64,000 bases of DNA. Source: Roseovarius nanhaiticus. GTDB taxonomy: Bacteria; Pseudomonadota; Alphaproteobacteria; Rhodobacterales; Rhodobacteraceae. Position 1 is the stretch's first letter; every line of letters begins with the position of its first letter. Both the position numbers and the translations under genes were made by a program. Below the pieces are notes generated by a model. The model made no database searches, had not been told where the DNA came from, and was given only the letters and a program-made list of their open reading frames with translations. Shown in pieces: positions 52,486 to 61,844 of this stretch. The stretch lies in the NCBI RefSeq assembly GCF_900156535.1, contig NZ_FTNV01000004.1:1-64000 (forward strand). The letters run 5' to 3'.

Positions 52486-53703
52486 ATGCCGCCCAACAGC
52501 TACATCTCGACCCCCTCTCATGACAGCTACGATGTCGTCATCATCGGGGGCGCCATGATGGGGTCGGCGGCTGCATGGTTTACCGCGCAGGATCCGGATT
52601 TCGATGGCCGCATTCTGGTGATCGACCGCGATCCCAGCTACGAGAAATGCTCGACGGGGCATACCAACAGTTGCATTCGGCAGCAGTTCAGCAGCGCGCT
52701 GAACGTGCGCATCTCGCAATTCGGCGCGGACTTCATCCAGAACCTGCCGCGGCATATGGGCAACGACCCACGCGTGCCACAGCTGAAGATCCAGAATTAC
52801 GGCTACATGTATCTGGCCGATACCGACGCTGGCGCCGACGCCCTGCGCGCCGCCCATGCCGTCCAGCGCGCCGAGGGGGCCGGGACGCGCCTGATGACTC
52901 CGGACGAGCTGGCGGCGGAATATCCCTTCTACGCAACGGACGATCTGGTGCTGGGCAGCATCAACACCAAGGACGAGGGCTATTGGGACTACATGGCCGT
53001 CTTCGACTGGTGGCGCCGCCAGGCCCGCGAAAAGGGTGTCGAATTTCTGGCAGATGAGGTCACCGGGATCACGCGGGACGGCGCGCGCGTCACCGGCGTT
53101 GCCCTTGCCTCGGGGCAGCGCATCGCCTGCGGCCAGCTGATCAACGCCAGCGGCCCGCGCGCCGCGCGCACCGCCGCAATGGCCGGGATCGACATCCCCG
53201 TGGAGCCGCGCAAACGGTACACTTGGACCTTCTCGGCGGCGCAGCCGCTGAGCCGCGAATTGCCGCTGACCGTCGATCCTTCGGGCGTGCATATCCGGCA
53301 GGACGGCGCGGACACCTACATGGCCGGCGCGCACAGCCATATCGACCCGGCGGTCGATCCTGATGATTTCGACATGGATCATGGCATCTGGATGGATCAT
53401 GTCTGGCCCGCCATCGCCACGCGCATCCCCCAGTTCGAGGCGATCAAGGTGCTGCGCGAATGGGCCGGGCATTATGCGATGAACACGTTCGACCATAATG
53501 CCATCTGCGGCCCCCACCCGGAGCTGACCAATTTCCTCTTCATGAATGGCTTTTCCGGCCATGGCCTGCAACAGGCCCCCGCCATGGGGCGCGGCATCGC
53601 CGAATGGTTGGTGCATGGCCGCTACCGCACGCTCGACCTCAGCCCGTTTCATTTCGAGCGGATCGCGGCGGGCAAGCCCTATGTCGAATCCGCCATTATT
53701 TAG
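52486..53703 (+). CDS. FAD-dependent oxidoreductase (DAO family)
   Basis: This 405-residue protein has the N-terminal dinucleotide motif DVVIIGGAMMGSAAAW and a DAO body with STGHTNSCIRQQFSS, VEPRKRYTW and the C-terminal NGFSGHGLQQAPAMGRG flavin motif. It oxidises an amine or amino acid. Together with the next gene and the nearby aminoethylphosphonate genes, an N-methylated or hydroxylated aminophosphonate is one possible substrate; that is speculative. The start at 52486 follows AAGGA. Confidence 0.82.
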   Translation: MPPNSYISTPSHDSYDVVIIGGAMMGSAAAWFTAQDPDFDGRILVIDRDPSYEKCSTGHTNSCIRQQFSSALNVRISQFGADFIQNLPRHMGNDPRVPQLKIQNYGYMYLADTDAGADALRAAHAVQRAEGAGTRLMTPDELAAEYPFYATDDLVLGSINTKDEGYWDYMAVFDWWRRQAREKGVEFLADEVTGITRDGARVTGVALASGQRIACGQLINASGPRAARTAAMAGIDIPVEPRKRYTWTFSAAQPLSRELPLTVDPSGVHIRQDGADTYMAGAHSHIDPAVDPDDFDMDHGIWMDHVWPAIATRIPQFEAIKVLREWAGHYAMNTFDHNAICGPHPELTNFLFMNGFSGHGLQQAPAMGRGIAEWLVHGRYRTLDLSPFHFERIAAGKPYVESAII

Positions 53704-53715
53704 GGGATCACGCCC

Positions 53716-54723
53716 ATGAAGATCGTGCGCACCGATGCCGAGCTGCAGACCCCCATCACCGACGCCGCGCTGCGCGGCGCCGGGCATGATCTGGTGACGC
53801 TGCCGGACGGGATAGATGAGGACAGCCTGATCGCGGCGCTTGCGGACGCGGATCTTTTGCTGATGTGCTACACACCCGTCACCGCGCGCGTCATCTCGGC
53901 GGCGCCCAAGCTGCGCGGCATCGTCAAATACGGGGTCGGCATCGACGCCATCGACATCCCCGCCGCCAAGGCGCGCGGCATCACGGTGGTCAACATCCCC
54001 GAATATGCCGAGGAAACGGTGGCCGAGGGCGCGTTCACGCTGATGATCGCGCTGGCCAAGCGGCTGATCCCGCTGGATCGCCAGATGCGCGCGCATGGCT
54101 GGGCCTGGCCCGAGCCGCGCTGGATGGGCAACGATATCGCGGGTAAGACGATCGGCCTTATCGGGTTTGGCAAGATCGGCCGCAGCATGGCGCGGATGTG
54201 CGCGCAGGGTTTTCGCGCGGATGTCGTCGCCTACAGCCCCCACACACCCGCCAGCGACATGGCCGCGCTCGGCGTGCGCCACGCCAAGACGCTTCACGAA
54301 CTGCTGGACCAGAGCGACGTTGTCTCGATCCACTGCGTTCTGAATGACAGCACGCATCACCTCATCGGCGAGGCCGAACTGCGCGCGATGCAGCCGCACG
54401 CGCACCTCATCAACGTGTCGCGCGGGGCCATCGTGGATGAAGCGGCGCTGGTGCGGGCGCTGCAAGACAGCTGGATCGCGGGCGCCGGCCTCGATGTCTT
54501 CAGCGACGAGCCGCTCCGCCGCGAGGACCACATGATCAGCCCGCTTTACGAGATGGAGAACGTCATCCTGTCCCCGCATCTGACCTTCTACACTGCGGAG
54601 GCGATGGAGCGGCTGGAGCGCGAGACGCTGGAGCGCTGCGCCGAGTTGATCGAGGGGCGCCCGGTGCTGATCAAATCCACCGACCCGCGCCTGCAGGACC
54701 AACCCGGCGCACGCTATCCCTGA
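53716..54723 (+). CDS. D-2-hydroxyacid dehydrogenase (NAD-dependent)
   Basis: This 335-residue protein has the Rossmann motif GLIGFGKIGRSMA (about 144-156), the catalytic Arg region SIHCVLND, INVSRGAIVDE, a Glu, and a His in LSPHLTFYT. It belongs to the phosphoglycerate/hydroxyacid dehydrogenase family. It starts 12 bp after the FAD oxidase, so the two are co-transcribed. The substrate is unknown. Its end overlaps the convergent EamA gene by 10 bp. Confidence 0.87.
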   Translation: MKIVRTDAELQTPITDAALRGAGHDLVTLPDGIDEDSLIAALADADLLLMCYTPVTARVISAAPKLRGIVKYGVGIDAIDIPAAKARGITVVNIPEYAEETVAEGAFTLMIALAKRLIPLDRQMRAHGWAWPEPRWMGNDIAGKTIGLIGFGKIGRSMARMCAQGFRADVVAYSPHTPASDMAALGVRHAKTLHELLDQSDVVSIHCVLNDSTHHLIGEAELRAMQPHAHLINVSRGAIVDEAALVRALQDSWIAGAGLDVFSDEPLRREDHMISPLYEMENVILSPHLTFYTAEAMERLERETLERCAELIEGRPVLIKSTDPRLQDQPGARYP

Positions 54724-55532
54724 CCGGCGATCAGGACAATGCCCAGCGCCACGATAACCGCCGCGATCACGCGCCGTGCGCGCGGCCTCTCGCCGAACCA
54801 CAGAACACCGATCATCGCTGCGAAGATCACCGAGGTTTCGCGCAACGCCGAGACGAGGCCCAAAGGCGCCAGCGTCTTGGCATAAAGCACCAGCCCGTAG
54901 GCCGCGCCCGAAATGATCCCGCCCAGAAGGCCGATCCATATCGCGCGGGCGGGCAGCGCGCGCAGCCGGCCCCACCGCGATGGCAGGACATAGAGCGCAA
55001 CCGTCACATTTCCGACGAACACCCATCCGATATAGGCCAGCGGCGCCCCGGAGGCACGCACGCCCAGCCCGTCGACCAGCGAATAGCTGGCCACGATCAC
55101 GCCCACGCAGACGGCCGCCATGACGCCCGCGACAGGCAGCGCACCGCGCAGCGCGGGCGCCGCCAGAACAGAGATACCGACGCTGATCGCACCGACGCCC
55201 AGCCAGCCGTATAGCGGCAACGTCTCGCCGATCCAGACCTGCGCCCCGAGCGCGACCAGAAGGGGCGCGAGGCCCCGCGAAATCGGGTAGATCAGGCTCA
55301 GATCGCCCAGCCGATAAGCGACGTTGAGCATGTAGAAATAGCCCCAGTGAATGATGATGGAGGCAATCGCCCAAGGCACCGCTTCGGGCGCCATGACCGG
55401 CGCCAGTATTAGTAGCCCTGCGCCAAAGACCGCGTTCCCGATGCACAGCAGACCCGACATCACCGCGCGGTCCGGCGCGCCCTTCATCAACGCGTTCCAC
55501 GTGGCATGCATCAGCGCCGCGCAAAGCACCAT
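54714..55532 (-). CDS. EamA/DMT superfamily transporter
   Basis: This 272-residue protein has about nine or ten helices in two EamA repeats (HATWNALMKG at the start, YPISRGLAPLLVALGA, LVSALRETSVIFAAMIG). It probably exports or imports a small metabolite. The annotated ATG at 55532 leaves a slightly short N-terminus; a non-ATG start upstream within the end of pbfA is possible. It is the last gene of the minus-strand phosphonate operon. Confidence 0.82.
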   Translation of the reverse strand: MVLCAALMHATWNALMKGAPDRAVMSGLLCIGNAVFGAGLLILAPVMAPEAVPWAIASIIIHWGYFYMLNVAYRLGDLSLIYPISRGLAPLLVALGAQVWIGETLPLYGWLGVGAISVGISVLAAPALRGALPVAGVMAAVCVGVIVASYSLVDGLGVRASGAPLAYIGWVFVGNVTVALYVLPSRWGRLRALPARAIWIGLLGGIISGAAYGLVLYAKTLAPLGLVSALRETSVIFAAMIGVLWFGERPRARRVIAAVIVALGIVLIAGQG

Positions 55533-55549
55533 CAGCGAGACGGCGAGCG

Positions 55550-56896
55550 TCAGCGCGCGGCCTCCAGCACAGCGGCCACGACGATATCGAGCGCGCGGGT
55601 CAGATCCTCTTTCGGGATCGTCAGGGGCGGCGACAGCGTCAGCACGCAGCCCTGGCTGATCTTGAAGCTCAGCCCACCTTCCAGACAGGCGTAATAGATC
55701 CCCTCAGCCAACGCGTGACCCATCTCTCGGGTCTGGCGGTCCCGCACGATCTCGACGCCGAACATCAGGCCGCGCCCGCGAATGTCGCCCACGATGGCGC
55801 AGCCGTCCAGCCGCTCACGCAGATAGGCCATCGCGTAATCGCCTAGCTCGGCCGCGCGCTCGACCAAGTTTTCGTCCTCGATGATCTCGAGCGTGGTCAG
55901 CGCGGCGCGGGCGGTCACCGGGTTCTTCTCGTGCGTGTAATGCCCGATGGCAAAATCGCCGCAGACATCCAGATCGCGCCGCGCAACGCAAGCCGCAATC
56001 GGCAGGATGCCCCCGCCCAGCGCCTTGCCCAGCGTCACGATATCCGGGATCACGTCATCATGCTCGAAGGCGAACATGCGCCCCGTCTTGCCGAGGCCCG
56101 TGGGGATCTCGTCGAGGATCAGAAGCGCGCCATGCTTGTTGCAGGCCTCGCGCACCGACTTCCAGAAACCGGGCGGCGGTACGTAGGGCACCGCGCGCAT
56201 CGGCTCGGCGATGACGGCAGCCACATCGCCCTCGCGCTCCAACACGTATTCGACCATCTTGGCGCAGGCCAGCCCGCACACATCCGGACCCGCGTGATTA
56301 TAGGGACAGCGATAGCAGGCAAAGGGCGCGACATGCTCGGCCCCCGGCACGAGCGGCCCGGCGATATGGCTGCGAAAGGTCGCCTCCCCGCCCACGCTGG
56401 CCGAGCCCATTCCGGCGCCATGAAACGCGTCCCAAAAGCTGACCGTCTTGAACCGCCCCGTCGCGGCGCGGGCGATCTTGAGCGCCACCTCGTTGGCGTC
56501 TGACCCGCCCGTGGTAAAGAGCGTCTTGCCCAGATCCCCCGGCGCGATCTCGGCCAGCTTCTCGGCCAGCCGCACGGCAGGGTCATTGGTAAAACGGCGC
56601 GGCGCGAAGGGCAGATCGTCCATCTGATTTGCAATCGCCGCCTTAAGGCGCGGATGGCCATAGCCGATGTGATGCAGCGAATTGCCGTGGAAATCCATGA
56701 ACCGGCGCCCATCCAGATCCTCGATCCAGATGCCCTCGGCCTTGGCAATGGTGCTGACGCAGGGGCTGCTGAGGCTCTGATGCAGAAATGCATCGGAATC
56801 CCGCCGCAGAAGCGGCGCCGAGCGCGGTCCGATCGACTTCTTGAGCCACGCCTGCCGCGCATCCGACGTATTGGACTCGCCCTCAGTGTGATACAT
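55550..56896 (-). CDS. pbfA: class III PLP enzyme, (R)-1-hydroxy-2-aminoethylphosphonate ammonia-lyase (PbfA-like)
   Basis: This 448-residue class-III aminotransferase-fold protein has TTGGSDANEVALKIARA, LLILDEIPTGLGKTGR and the PLP lysine in VTLGKALGGGILP. In clusters with phnW, phnY and phnA this protein is PbfA, which converts (R)-1-hydroxy-2-aminoethylphosphonate to phosphonoacetaldehyde. The start at 56896 is used because the in-frame ATG at 56911 belongs to a recurrent 3' element. The function is assigned from family and context. Confidence 0.85.
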   Translation of the reverse strand: MYHTEGESNTSDARQAWLKKSIGPRSAPLLRRDSDAFLHQSLSSPCVSTIAKAEGIWIEDLDGRRFMDFHGNSLHHIGYGHPRLKAAIANQMDDLPFAPRRFTNDPAVRLAEKLAEIAPGDLGKTLFTTGGSDANEVALKIARAATGRFKTVSFWDAFHGAGMGSASVGGEATFRSHIAGPLVPGAEHVAPFACYRCPYNHAGPDVCGLACAKMVEYVLEREGDVAAVIAEPMRAVPYVPPPGFWKSVREACNKHGALLILDEIPTGLGKTGRMFAFEHDDVIPDIVTLGKALGGGILPIAACVARRDLDVCGDFAIGHYTHEKNPVTARAALTTLEIIEDENLVERAAELGDYAMAYLRERLDGCAIVGDIRGRGLMFGVEIVRDRQTREMGHALAEGIYYACLEGGLSFKISQGCVLTLSPPLTIPKEDLTRALDIVVAAVLEAAR

Positions 56897-56904
56897 CCCC
56901 GCGC

Positions 56905-56939
56905 CTTTCATTGTTCCCGAATTACTCCCGCCGGAGGCG
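56905..56939 (-). repeat. recurrent 3' element, copy 7 (GAACAATGAAAG subtype)
   Basis: On the minus strand a GC stem (CGCCTCCGGCGGGAG) leads into GGAGTAATTCGGGAACAATG and AAAG. It lies about 25 nt after the phnY stop and just before pbfA. Its final ATGAAAG creates a spurious in-frame start 15 nt upstream of the likely pbfA start. Confidence 0.7.
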
Positions 56940-56964
56940 CGGATTTTTTTTCTTCAAAAATCCG

Positions 56965-58413
56965 TCACCCCGGCCAAGGCAGCGAATAGGTCTTCACGTT
57001 GGTAAAGAATTTCATCGCCTCGATGACACCTTCCTTCACGCCATTGCCACTATCCTTGATCCCGCCAAAGGGCGACATCTCGATGCGATAGCCCGGCTGC
57101 TCCCAGATGTTGCAGGTGCCCACGTTCAGCCCGTTGATATAGGCAATCGCGCGGTTTAGATCGTTCGTGCAAACACCCGAGCTGAGGCCGAAGGGCGTGC
57201 CATTCGAGATCTTCATCACCTCGCCATCATCATCCGGCACGCGCACGATGGGAATGACCGGCCCGAAGGTTTCGTCCATCACCAGCTCGCTGTCATGCGG
57301 CACATGATCGACCACGATGGGCGGCAGAAGCGCGCCGCGCCGCTCGGGGTGGTAGAGGATCGTGGCCCCCGCCTCGCCCGCTGCCATCACGCGGTTTTCG
57401 AATATCTCGGCGGCCCTGGCGTGGATCACGCAACCCAGCTCGGTTTCGGGGTCCATCGGGTCGCCGAACTTGATCTTCTTGGCCTTTTCCAGAACCAGAG
57501 GCACGAAACGGTCGGCAATGCTATCCTGCACCAGAATGCGCTTGATCGCGGTGCAGCGTTGCCCCGAATTGCCGGTCGCGCCGGCGACGGCGATGGTCGC
57601 CGCTTTCTCCAGATCCGCATCAGACAGATCATTCAGCACGATCAGCGGATCGTTCCCGCCCAGCTCCAGCGCCTGCCGTTTGTAGCCTGCCTTGGACGCG
57701 ATCATCTTGCCCACCGGCACGCCGCCGGTGAAGGTTATGATGTCGATATGCTCGTTCGTGATCATCTCGTCGCCGATGGCGTCCGGAAGGCCGGTGACGA
57801 TCTGAAACATCTCGGGCGGCAGGCCCGCCTCGTAGAGGATATCAGCGAGCGCGATTGCGGTGAGCGGGGTCAGCTCGGTCGGCTTGCACACCATGCAGTT
57901 ATTGGTGGCAATCGACGGCGCGATCTTGTGGCTGACCATGTTCAGCGGATGGTTGAAGGGCGTGATTGCACTGATGCAGCGCACCGGCTCGCGCATCGTG
58001 TAGATCTTGCGCGCCTTGCCGTTATGCGTGAGATCGCAGGAGAACACCTCGCCATCGTCCATCAGCGCCTGCGCAGCGGCGAATTGATAGACATCCTGCG
58101 CGCGCTTCGTCTCGTAGATCGCGTGCTGGTGGCAGATGCCCAGTTCCAGCACCAGCCATTTCGCCAGGTACTCGCGCCGCTCGCCGATCAATTCGCCCGC
58201 GCGTTTCAGGATCTCGCTGCGCTCGTAGCGGGTCAGGGTCGGCTTATAATCCGCCGCGATCTGAAAGGCGCGGCGCGCGTGTTCGTCCGTGCCGGCGGGC
58301 ACGCTGCCCACGACCTCGTCCGTGTAGGGATAACGCACCTCGATGACATCATCCGCAAAGACGACGTCACCGCCGATGCGCATCCCTTCGTGGCGCTGTT
58401 CGGCCTTGTCCAT
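56965..58413 (-). CDS. phnY: phosphonoacetaldehyde dehydrogenase
   Basis: This 482-residue aldehyde dehydrogenase has the Glu region [11 protein letters not shown], the catalytic Cys in [12 protein letters not shown] and a C-terminal [12 protein letters not shown]. It oxidises phosphonoacetaldehyde to phosphonoacetate, the substrate of the adjacent PhnA. The ATG at 58413 overlaps the phnA stop (TGATG); a GTG one codon upstream is possible. A recurrent 3' element follows the gene. Confidence 0.93.
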   Translation of the reverse strand: MDKAEQRHEGMRIGGDVVFADDVIEVRYPYTDEVVGSVPAGTDEHARRAFQIAADYKPTLTRYERSEILKRAGELIGERREYLAKWLVLELGICHQHAIYETKRAQDVYQFAAAQALMDDGEVFSCDLTHNGKARKIYTMREPVRCISAITPFNHPLNMVSHKIAPSIATNNCMVCKPTELTPLTAIALADILYEAGLPPEMFQIVTGLPDAIGDEMITNEHIDIITFTGGVPVGKMIASKAGYKRQALELGGNDPLIVLNDLSDADLEKAATIAVAGATGNSGQRCTAIKRILVQDSIADRFVPLVLEKAKKIKFGDPMDPETELGCVIHARAAEIFENRVMAAGEAGATILYHPERRGALLPPIVVDHVPHDSELVMDETFGPVIPIVRVPDDDGEVMKISNGTPFGLSSGVCTNDLNRAIAYINGLNVGTCNIWEQPGYRIEMSPFGGIKDSGNGVKEGVIEAMKFFTNVKTYSLPWPG

Positions 58414-59657
58414 CACTGTGCCGCTGCCGTGGTGGCCACGAAGAACGCGTCGAAATTGCGCAGTTCGGGCGCATTGCTCAGATCGACCTGGCGATTGACG
58501 ATGAACGGCACCTCCTGCTCGGTCAGGCCGCCATGGCTGCGCAGCGGCTCGTTCAGGGCGGCCAGATCGTGGCGATGCTCGGACGTGCCGATGGTCATGT
58601 TCTCGGTCGAGATCATGACGATATCGCCGATGCGGTCGGCGGGCAGATCATAGCGCGCGACGGCATCCTCGCGGCTGATCACCTCCAGCAGTTCGTCATG
58701 CTTTTGCAGGCGCGCGATGATATCGGCGCGGTTCGCACCCTCGGGCAGATAGGCGGTGGCGAAACCGCCCAGCGCGCCGTGATGAACAACGTAAGGGTCG
58801 GTGATGGGCAGGATCACGCGGGCCTCTGCCTCGCCCAGCCATTCGTCCAAGAGATCCTGCACATAAATCACCTGCGGATCGCCATTCGCATCATGCTTGG
58901 GCTTCATCCCGTGGTCGGCGGTAACGACGATGGCGGCGCCCATCTCGTCCAGCTGGCCCAGATAGCCGTCGAACATCTCGTAGAAGGCCTTGGCTTCGGC
59001 CTGATCCGGTGAATACTTATGCTGCACCCAGTCGGTGGTGGTCAAATACATCACGTCCGGCTTCCACTCGCGCAGCAGCTTGACCCCAGCGGCAAAGACG
59101 AATTCCGACAGCTCGGCGGAATAGACCTCGGGGCGCTTCATGCCCAGCCACGCGGCGGCGTTGTCCTGTCCATGCTCGGCCTTGGTGGAGGTGTCGGATT
59201 TCTCGGCCGAGAAACACAGCGCGCGGTCCTCGTCGAACTTGAGGCCCGCGCCCAAGAGCGCGCGCAGCTTGTCCTTGGCGGTCACGATGGCGACGCGGGC
59301 GCCGGCATCGAAGAACTTGGAAAACACCGTGGGCGCGCGCAAGAAGCGCACATCGTTCATCATCACTTCCTCGCCCGTCTCGGGCTCGTATAGGAAGTTG
59401 CCGCAGATCCCATGCACCGAAGGCGGACGGCCCGTCGCGATGCTGAGGTTGTTGGGGTTGGTGAAGGACGGGATCACCGAATGGGCCAGCCGGTCGGTGC
59501 CGGTTTCCTTCATCTTTTTGAGGTTCGGCATCAGGCCATCGGCGATGGCCTTTTCCAGGTACTCCGGCTCGCACCCGTCCAGACAGATGGCGATGGCGCA
59601 GACCTTGGGCGCGGGATAGGTGCGGTCATTTGCAGTGACGGATTTCGTAATGGGCAT
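58413..59657 (-). CDS. phnA: phosphonoacetate hydrolase
   Basis: This 414-residue alkaline-phosphatase superfamily metalloenzyme has the metal/nucleophile region [15 protein letters not shown] and [15 protein letters not shown]. Downstream are [11 protein letters not shown] and a late [11 protein letters not shown]. It cleaves phosphonoacetate to acetate and phosphate using zinc. It lies between phnW and phnY with a 1-bp TGATG junction, giving the complete PhnWYA route for 2-aminoethylphosphonate. Confidence 0.93.
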   Translation of the reverse strand: MPITKSVTANDRTYPAPKVCAIAICLDGCEPEYLEKAIADGLMPNLKKMKETGTDRLAHSVIPSFTNPNNLSIATGRPPSVHGICGNFLYEPETGEEVMMNDVRFLRAPTVFSKFFDAGARVAIVTAKDKLRALLGAGLKFDEDRALCFSAEKSDTSTKAEHGQDNAAAWLGMKRPEVYSAELSEFVFAAGVKLLREWKPDVMYLTTTDWVQHKYSPDQAEAKAFYEMFDGYLGQLDEMGAAIVVTADHGMKPKHDANGDPQVIYVQDLLDEWLGEAEARVILPITDPYVVHHGALGGFATAYLPEGANRADIIARLQKHDELLEVISREDAVARYDLPADRIGDIVMISTENMTIGTSEHRHDLAALNEPLRSHGGLTEQEVPFIVNRQVDLSNAPELRNFDAFFVATTAAAQ

Positions 59658-59672
59658 GTGTCTTCCTTGACT

Positions 59673-60851
59673 TCAGGCGGCTAGCTTGGCGCGCTCTTCC
59701 AGCGCGATGGCCGGCGGTCGGGCATCGTCGACGCCCATTTCTTTCAGCGATGCGGCGGCGGCCTCGACGACCTTGCGCATCACGTGTTCGTCCATTTGCC
59801 CGATACAGCCGACGCGGAAACTGTCCACGACCGTCAGCTTGCCGGGGTAGGTGATAAAACCCTTGTCCTTCATCAGCGCATAGAAGCGGTCGAATACAAA
59901 GCTTTCATGCGCGGGGCAAAAGAAGGTGACAATGATCGGCGACAGCCAGCGGTCGTTGAGCAGGGTCTCGAACCCCAGCTCTCGCATTCCGGCCACCATC
60001 ACGTCGCGGTTGCGGGCATAGCGCGCGCCCCGCGCCGCGACGCCGCCCTCGGCCTCATGCGCCTTGAGCGCAACTAGGAAGGCGGCAACCACATGGGTCG
60101 GCGGGGTAAACCGCCACTGGCCGGTCTTTGCCATGTTCGCCCATTGCGCATGCACATCGAGGCTGAGCGAGTGCGAGCGGCCCTTGGCCGCTTCAAGCTC
60201 GGCCTTGCGGGCGATGACAAAGCCGAAGCCGGGCACGCCCTCGATGCATTTATTGGCCGAAGAGACCAACGCCTCATAGCGGATCTCGGACGGCTTCAAC
60301 TCGATCGCGCCGAAGGCAGACATGCTGTCGATCAGCAGTTTGCGGCCCGCCGCGTAGGTCGCCTGCGAAATTTCCTCGATCGGGTTCAGGATACCGCTCG
60401 ACGTCTCGCAATGGATGGCGACGACATGGGTAATGGCCGGATCTTCCGCCAGGATCTTCGCCACCTCGTCACCGCGCGGGGGCAGGTAATCACCCTTGTC
60501 CACCAGCACGAAGTCGCGGCCCAGATACTCCATCGTCTGCGCCGAACGCTTGCCATAGGCGCCATTGGCCAGCACCAGCGCCTTGCCATCGCGGGGGATG
60601 AACGACGCAAGCATCGCCTCGACCGCGAAAGTGCCACTGCCTTGCATGGGCACGCAGTCGAAATCACCGGCACCCTCGCCCAGCATCGCCAGAAGGCGCG
60701 TGCGCAACTCGCGCGTCATGGCGCGGAAGTCGTCATCCCAGCTTCCCCAGTCGCGCAGCATCGCCTCCTTGACCGCATACGAGGTGGTGAGGGGGCCAGG
60801 TGTCAGCAGATAGGGCTCGCCCAGTTTTGGCGGATCAAGTGGCGCGGTCAT
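59673..60851 (-). CDS. phnW: 2-aminoethylphosphonate-pyruvate transaminase
   Basis: This 392-residue class-V aminotransferase has LLTPGPLTTS at the N-terminus, VPMQGSGTFAVEAML, the Asp in LIDSMSAFGAIE and the PLP lysine in SSANKCIEGVPGFGF. It converts 2-aminoethylphosphonate plus pyruvate to phosphonoacetaldehyde and alanine. The start at 60851 gives the family N-terminus; the longer frame runs antisense through the LysR gene. It is the first gene of the minus-strand operon, divergent from LysR. Confidence 0.95.
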   Translation of the reverse strand: MTAPLDPPKLGEPYLLTPGPLTTSYAVKEAMLRDWGSWDDDFRAMTRELRTRLLAMLGEGAGDFDCVPMQGSGTFAVEAMLASFIPRDGKALVLANGAYGKRSAQTMEYLGRDFVLVDKGDYLPPRGDEVAKILAEDPAITHVVAIHCETSSGILNPIEEISQATYAAGRKLLIDSMSAFGAIELKPSEIRYEALVSSANKCIEGVPGFGFVIARKAELEAAKGRSHSLSLDVHAQWANMAKTGQWRFTPPTHVVAAFLVALKAHEAEGGVAARGARYARNRDVMVAGMRELGFETLLNDRWLSPIIVTFFCPAHESFVFDRFYALMKDKGFITYPGKLTVVDSFRVGCIGQMDEHVMRKVVEAAAASLKEMGVDDARPPAIALEERAKLAA

Positions 60852-60971
60852 GTCAAAACGCTCCGATTTTGCGATTGTATCATCACGATTGCCGGATGGG
60901 TCTCCATATGTAAAATTGCAATAATCAATTAATGCATAGGCTTGACTTATGCCGTTTGAAAGGTTGCCCAA
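60852..60971. promoter_or_regulatory. divergent phnW-lysR promoter region
   Basis: This 120-bp gap is distinctly AT-rich, with a perfect ATTGCAAT palindrome (60915-60922) and a TGCA-N12-TGCA arrangement (60918-60937). LysR regulators bind such dyads between their own gene and the target operon, so this is the expected inducer-responsive site for the phosphonate genes. Confidence 0.5.
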
Positions 60972-61844
60972 ATGCGCCACAGCCAGTTGCGCGCTTTCCA
61001 CTACGTCGCCGCGCATGGCGGCTTTTCGCGCGCGGCCGAGGCGCTGTTCCTGACCCAGCCCGCCGTTTCCGAGCAGGTGCGAAAACTGGAACAGGAGCAT
61101 GACGTCCTGCTCTTTCATCGCGAGCGAAAGCGTGTGCGCCTCACTGAGACGGGCGAGCATCTGTTCCTGCTGACGCGCCAGCTTTTTGAGGTGGAACAGC
61201 GCATCGCGGATTATATGAGCGAGACGCGCGCCGCCATTGAGGGCGAATTGCGCATCGTCGCCGACAGTGCCCATCACGTGATCGACCTGCTCAGCCAGTT
61301 TCGTCAACGATATCCCGGCGTCACTGTATCGCTGCGCAGCGGCAATACCGAAGAGATCCTGGCCGAACTGCGCGGCTACAATGCCGATATCGGCGTCATC
61401 GGCGATGCGCCAACCGGCCCCGATCTGGAGCTGCTGGACCTCGGGCAAACGCCCATTATCGCCTTTGCCGCACGTGGCCTGCTGCAGGCGCCCGAGGCCG
61501 GACTGACTCTGACCGAGGCGCTGACATATCCCCTGGTCCTGCGCGAGCATGGATCCAAAACGCGCGCCAGCATCGAGGAGGAAGTCGCGCGCCAAAAGCT
61601 GACCATGGCGCCCGGCATCGTCGCCGAGGGACGCGAGGCGGTGCGCGAGATCGTCGCCTCGGGGGCAGGCATCGGCTTTGTTTCGCTGGCCGAGTTCGGG
61701 CATGATACGCGGCTGGTGCAGATTCCGCTGAACGGCGTCGATATCCGCATGCGCGAGACCATCGTGCATCTGGGACAGCGCCGCGACGTGCGGGTCATCC
61801 GCACCTTCATGGAGTTCGCACGGCCAAGTGGTGGCGCCGCCTAG
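60972..61844 (+). CDS. LysR-family regulator of the phosphonate operon
   Basis: This 290-residue protein has an N-terminal helix-turn-helix (QLRAFHYVAAHGGFSRAAEA, then LTQPAVSEQVRKLE) and a periplasmic-binding-like effector domain from about residue 90. It is divergent from phnW and convergent with the ABC permease (4-bp overlap). LysR regulators in this position control 2-aminoethylphosphonate catabolism independently of phosphate; the effector here is inferred. Confidence 0.88.
   Translation: MRHSQLRAFHYVAAHGGFSRAAEALFLTQPAVSEQVRKLEQEHDVLLFHRERKRVRLTETGEHLFLLTRQLFEVEQRIADYMSETRAAIEGELRIVADSAHHVIDLLSQFRQRYPGVTVSLRSGNTEEILAELRGYNADIGVIGDAPTGPDLELLDLGQTPIIAFAARGLLQAPEAGLTLTEALTYPLVLREHGSKTRASIEEEVARQKLTMAPGIVAEGREAVREIVASGAGIGFVSLAEFGHDTRLVQIPLNGVDIRMRETIVHLGQRRDVRVIRTFMEFARPSGGAA

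Noticed and set aside
52372-55524. A 1050-codon open frame on the minus strand spanning the FAD oxidase and D-2-hydroxyacid dehydrogenase genes.
   Set aside because: It lies antisense to two well-supported plus-strand enzymes, has a His/Arg/Ala-rich composition with no domain, and merges in another frame with EamA. It is a high-G+C shadow.
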